Assembly (NCBI GenBank): GCA_051000815.1
Contig: JBPCNX010000037.1
Coordinates: forward strand, 186,001-250,000
Direction of reading: 5' to 3'
DNA: 64,000 nucleotides
DNA from: PSRF01 sp051000815
Lineage (GTDB): Bacteria; Acidobacteriota; Blastocatellia; Pyrinomonadales; Pyrinomonadaceae
A program made the translations under genes and the position numbers. Below are positions 61,105-64,000 of the stretch, piece after piece; position 1 is the first letter of the stretch, and every line of letters begins with the position of its first letter. The notes under the pieces were generated by a model, which was not told the origin of the DNA, ran no database searches, and saw nothing but the letters and a program-made list of their open reading frames with translations.

Positions 61105-61779
61105 TCAAATACTAAGCGCGCCGGACTCAACACCTCCCACTAATTTCCGAATCTCGCTGTGTATTGTCTCCTGATCCCTGGTTCCATCAACTCGGTGCAG
61201 GCGTCCAGACTTCTGATAGAAATCAACGAGCGGCTTCGTCTGTTCGTTGTAGGTATCAAGTCGAACCTTGATCTTCTCCGGCGTATCATCGGCACGTTGA
61301 AACAGACGGGCATTGGGATGCAGATCACAGTAGCAATCCTTTAGCGGCGGCTTTGAGTAAACATTATAAATCTCGCCACATATAGGGCAGGAGCGACGCC
61401 CGGCCGCCCGCTTTTCGAGCAACTCGTAAGGCACATCCACCAGAATCGCCACGATTTCGTTTCCTTGTTCTTTCGCGAGTCTCTCAAGCATGTCAGCCTG
61501 GGCCGGCGTGCGAGGAAATCCATCAAGCACGTAACCGCTCGCGCAATCCGCTTTGGCGGTGCGATCCTGAACCACCCGAATCACCAAATCATCGGAAGCC
61601 AACTTCCCAGCGGCCTGCACAGTGCGTATCTCCTCCGCCAAAGCATCATGCTCCTGTGCCCTGCCGCGAAGAATGTCGCCTGTGGATATTTGGGGAAGGT
61701 GCAGTCTCTCTTGAAGCAAACGCGCCTGCGTACCTTTGCCAGCACCAGGCGCACCCATCAAGACTATCGTTTTCGGCAT
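61105..61779 (-). CDS. adk: Adenylate kinase
   Basis: About 224 residues from ATG 61779; a longer frame runs into a word repeat and is rejected. P-loop GAPGAGKGTQ, GFPRTPAQAD, and a zinc-type LID with CPICGEIYN and a CDLH pair. It interconverts ATP, AMP and ADP. Position between secY and map is the usual spc order. Confidence 0.97.
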   Translation of the reverse strand: MPKTIVLMGAPGAGKGTQARLLQERLHLPQISTGDILRGRAQEHDALAEEIRTVQAAGKLASDDLVIRVVQDRTAKADCASGYVLDGFPRTPAQADMLERLAKEQGNEIVAILVDVPYELLEKRAAGRRSCPICGEIYNVYSKPPLKDCYCDLHPNARLFQRADDTPEKIKVRLDTYNEQTKPLVDFYQKSGRLHRVDGTRDQETIHSEIRKLVGGVESGALSI

Positions 61780-61788
61780 ATCGGGTTT

Positions 61789-61880
61789 TAGATTTCCGAT
61801 TACCGATTTCCAATTCCCGATTAAGCTCTCGTCGCTAATTGCATTTCTAATCGGCAGTCGGCAATTGGCAATCAACAATC
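61789..61880. repeat. Inverted 'word' repeat (CCGATTACCGATTTCC type) between secY and adk
   Basis: Left arm about 61789-61822 repeats GATTTCCGATT words. Right arm about 61848-61880 repeats CAATTGGCAATC and CGGCAGTCGGC as reverse complement. It fills the secY-adk gap and overlaps a spurious N-terminal extension of adk. Confidence 0.78.
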
Positions 61881-61881
61881 G

Positions 61882-63300
61882 CTACGCTCTTCGTCCGCGC
61901 AATCGACCTCCACCCCCGAGGAATCCTTCGTAGTTGCGCATCACCAACTGCGCCTCGATCTGCGCTACGGTGTCCATGGCTACGCCTACGAGAATCAGCA
62001 GAGAAGTACCGCCGAAATAAAACTGATAACCCATTCCAGTAGGAATCCATGAAAGACCCGGTGTGCTGCTGACGAATGAGTCGAGCCAGGTGCCAATTAG
62101 CGGCAAGCGCGCAACCTTGAATCCGCTCAGCATGAACTGTGGGACAAAGGCCACGAGGGCGAGATAGACCGCGCCGACAATTGTCAGCCTTGTAAGAATG
62201 CTGTTCAGATATTCGGCAGTTGCCCGCCCAGGCCGAATGCCGGGCATAAAGCCTCCGTGCTTACGAAGATTGTCAGCGACTTCCTCAACGTTGAAAACAA
62301 TTGAGACGTAGAAAAACGTAAAGAAGACGATCAGCGACAAGAAAATCAATTCGTAATATGGATCGCTGGCATGGAACGTCTGGAAAAACGTCCAGACCTT
62401 CGCCCATGTCGTGTTGAGATTGTTCTGATCCGGCGGGAAGGCCGCAAAAAGACTCTGCGGCATCGAGAGCACAGACGAGGCGAAAATCACCGGAATGACA
62501 CCGCCGATGTTGATCTTCAGCGGCATTGTAGTTTGCTGCCCGCCCACCACCTGGCGGCCCACATGTCGCTTCGCATAACTAACCGGGATTTTTCGTCTTG
62601 CCGCTTCAACAAAAACTATGAAGGCGATGATCAGGATGATCGCCAGCAATAGCGCAATGACACCGATAGTTTCCAGCGTGTCACCGCCGCGTACCCGTTC
62701 GAATACCTGTGTCACACCGTTGGGAAGACCAATCACGATGCCGGCGAAAATCAACAGCGAAATTCCATTGCCAACTCCGCGTTCGGTGATCTGCTCGCCC
62801 AGCCACATTACAAAGATCGTTCCGGTTGTTAACGTCAACACAGTGGTCAATAGAAATCCCCAGGTGGGCGCGCCCACTCCGTTCACCTGTAACCAGTGGG
62901 CCACGAAGGAAGTTTGAATTGCCGCCAGGCCAACCGTCAGATATCGTGTCCACTGATTGATCTTTTGCCGGCCCATCTCGCCTTCTTCCTGAAGCTTCTT
63001 CAGTTGCGGCGACACTACCGTCATCAACTGCAAAATGATGGAGGCAGTAATGTAAGGAGTGACGCCCAGCGCGAAGATGGAAATCGTGCGGAAGTTGCCG
63101 CCGGAAAAGAGGTCGAGCACGCCGAGCAAAGTTCCGGCAACATCCTGCCAAACCTGGTCCAATCGCTCTCGGTTAATTCCGGGTGCACCGACGTGCGCAC
63201 CGAGGCGATAAACTGCCAACATCGACAGCGTGAACAGAATCCGCCGACGCAGATCCGGCACAGTAAACATGTTACGTACGGCAGCGAGAAACTTTTCCAT
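61882..63300 (-). CDS. secY: Preprotein translocase subunit SecY
   Basis: 472 residues, ten TM helices. RILFTLSMLAVYRLGAHVG near the start, FSGGNFRTISIFALGVTPYI (plug and TM2), and later IRPGRATAEYLNSILTRLT match. It forms the protein-conducting channel with SecE and SecG. Between rplO and adk. Confidence 0.98.
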   Translation of the reverse strand: MEKFLAAVRNMFTVPDLRRRILFTLSMLAVYRLGAHVGAPGINRERLDQVWQDVAGTLLGVLDLFSGGNFRTISIFALGVTPYITASIILQLMTVVSPQLKKLQEEGEMGRQKINQWTRYLTVGLAAIQTSFVAHWLQVNGVGAPTWGFLLTTVLTLTTGTIFVMWLGEQITERGVGNGISLLIFAGIVIGLPNGVTQVFERVRGGDTLETIGVIALLLAIILIIAFIVFVEAARRKIPVSYAKRHVGRQVVGGQQTTMPLKINIGGVIPVIFASSVLSMPQSLFAAFPPDQNNLNTTWAKVWTFFQTFHASDPYYELIFLSLIVFFTFFYVSIVFNVEEVADNLRKHGGFMPGIRPGRATAEYLNSILTRLTIVGAVYLALVAFVPQFMLSGFKVARLPLIGTWLDSFVSSTPGLSWIPTGMGYQFYFGGTSLLILVGVAMDTVAQIEAQLVMRNYEGFLGGGGRLRGRRA

Positions 63301-63308
63301 ACTCGTCC

Positions 63309-63782
63309 TTAAGCGGCTTTCTCAACCGGCTTGCCGAGTTCGACAACAGCCCCACCGGCCTTCTCGATCTTTTCGCGCGCGCTCCTGGTAAAGCGATGGG
63401 CGGAAATGCGTAACGCTTTCGATAACTCGCCGTTACCAAGCACAACCACATCGTGCTTTGCCTTCTTGATGACGCCGCGCTCATGCAACAACTCCGGCGT
63501 GACGTCCTCGTTCGCCTGGAAATTTCGCTCCAGCGCCGCAATGCTCACTTCCAGCCAGCGCTTCTTGAAGATGTTGGTAAACCCGCGCTTCGGCAGCCGG
63601 CGATGGAGGGGCATCTGACCGCCCTCAAAACCGAGCTTTGCCGAATAGCCCGACCGTGATTTCTGTCCCTTCTCGCCCCGGCCTGCAGTCTTTCCGAGAC
63701 CAGATCCCGGTCCTCTGCCCACCCGCTTTTTCTTGTGCGTAGAACCTTTCGCAGGACGAACATTATTTAGACTGATGGTCAT
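63309..63782 (-). CDS. rplO: 50S ribosomal protein L15
   Basis: 157 residues from the second of two adjacent Mets. The Gly/Arg-rich N-terminus (KKRVGRGPGSGLGKTAGRG) and GFEGGQMPLHRRLPKRGF are typical. It is followed by secY after 8 bases. Confidence 0.97.
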   Translation of the reverse strand: MTISLNNVRPAKGSTHKKKRVGRGPGSGLGKTAGRGEKGQKSRSGYSAKLGFEGGQMPLHRRLPKRGFTNIFKKRWLEVSIAALERNFQANEDVTPELLHERGVIKKAKHDVVVLGNGELSKALRISAHRFTRSAREKIEKAGGAVVELGKPVEKAA

Positions 63783-63846
63783 CATTCACTCCCTTGAGCT
63801 CTAACTCGCAACTGCGAACCGAAGCCACTCAATAATCAGAAACTTG

Positions 63847-64000
63847 TTAATCAACAATGCGCAGCAGGTGCGGCACTTTGGCAACGGCGCCGCGCAGAGC
63901 CGGCGAATCGGTTCGCTCTACTATTTGATTCAGCTTCGTCAGGCCCAAACTGCGCACCATTTCTTTATGTGTCTTAGGCGCTGCAATAAAGCTACGATAG
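63847..64000 (-). CDS. rpmD: 50S ribosomal protein L30, partial (start beyond the window)
   Basis: The last 50 codons are visible on the minus strand, ending at TAA (63849-63847). The peptide reads SFIAAPKTHKEMVRSLGLTK and then ends VPHLLRIVD, the L30 pattern. It precedes rplO as in the spc operon. The N-terminus lies outside. Confidence 0.9.
   Translation of the reverse strand, partial: YRSFIAAPKTHKEMVRSLGLTKLNQIVERTDSPALRGAVAKVPHLLRIVD

Noticed and set aside
61780..61878. N-terminal extension of adenylate kinase
   Set aside because: The 33 extra codons are read from a word repeat; adenylate kinases start directly before the P-loop strand.

Overview
The window is 64 kb of bacterial chromosome, gene-dense and of moderate G+C, with no rRNA or tRNA gene, CRISPR array, prophage or insertion sequence that I could find. 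Gene content suggests Acidobacteriota, most likely class Blastocatellia (Pyrinomonas/Blastocatella-like). Pointers are a zinc-ribbon Ser/Thr kinase with a DUF4384-like tail, a TPR-CHAT protein, a PEP-CTERM protein, a giant BNR-repeat protein ending in DUF4214, a TIGR03663 glycosyltransferase, a bacilliredoxin-like YtxJ, and many palindromic 'word' repeats between genes. The taxonomic call is inference from content, not from a marker-gene comparison.

Layout. 1-9.5 kb: a zinc-ribbon fragment coupled to a membrane protein, an SDR oxidoreductase, a PrsW-type protease, an MBL-fold hydrolase, a 7Fe-8S ferredoxin, a small-protein/DinB operon, a CDP-alcohol phosphatidyltransferase, a zinc-ribbon/DUF971/YtxJ cluster and a PEP-CTERM protein. 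9.6-15.5 kb: a signalling operon on the minus strand (kinase, DUF4384 protein, TPR-CHAT caspase-like protein). 15.7-19.6 kb: alpha-glucan phosphorylase with a CPBP protease, then a macrodomain protein behind an unknown gene. 20-27.9 kb: a VWA protein, an EF-G paralogue, an ECF sigma factor with a frameshifted zinc anti-sigma factor, a secreted protein and a YheT-like hydrolase. 28-42 kb: the 1378-residue BNR protein, smc with a long head insertion, and two polytopic envelope proteins. 42-49.3 kb: ychF, rarA, a methyltransferase, tatA, an HNH nuclease, proline iminopeptidase, comF and a DksA/TraR protein.

49.4-64 kb is a long minus-strand housekeeping block. Read in the direction of transcription it runs rpmD-rplO-secY-adk-map-infA-rpmJ-rpsM-rpsK-rpsD-rpoA-rplQ (end of the spc and alpha operons), accB-accC, rplU-rpmA-obgE-nadD-rsfS, a receiver-less sigma-54 activator, and rlmH. 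This joins translation, secretion, nucleotide and fatty-acid initiation functions in one direction.

The most distinctive feature beyond genes is a set of about 16 imperfect inverted repeats. Each is built from a short degenerate 'word' repeated in one arm and reverse-complemented in the other. Each locus or locus group uses a different word. Several run into genes, supplying C-terminal tails and stop codons (DinB protein, proline iminopeptidase, sigma-54 activator), and one lies in frame inside a membrane-protein gene. Other points worth a second look are the kinase-DUF4384-CHAT operon, the broken anti-sigma factor and the SMC insertion.
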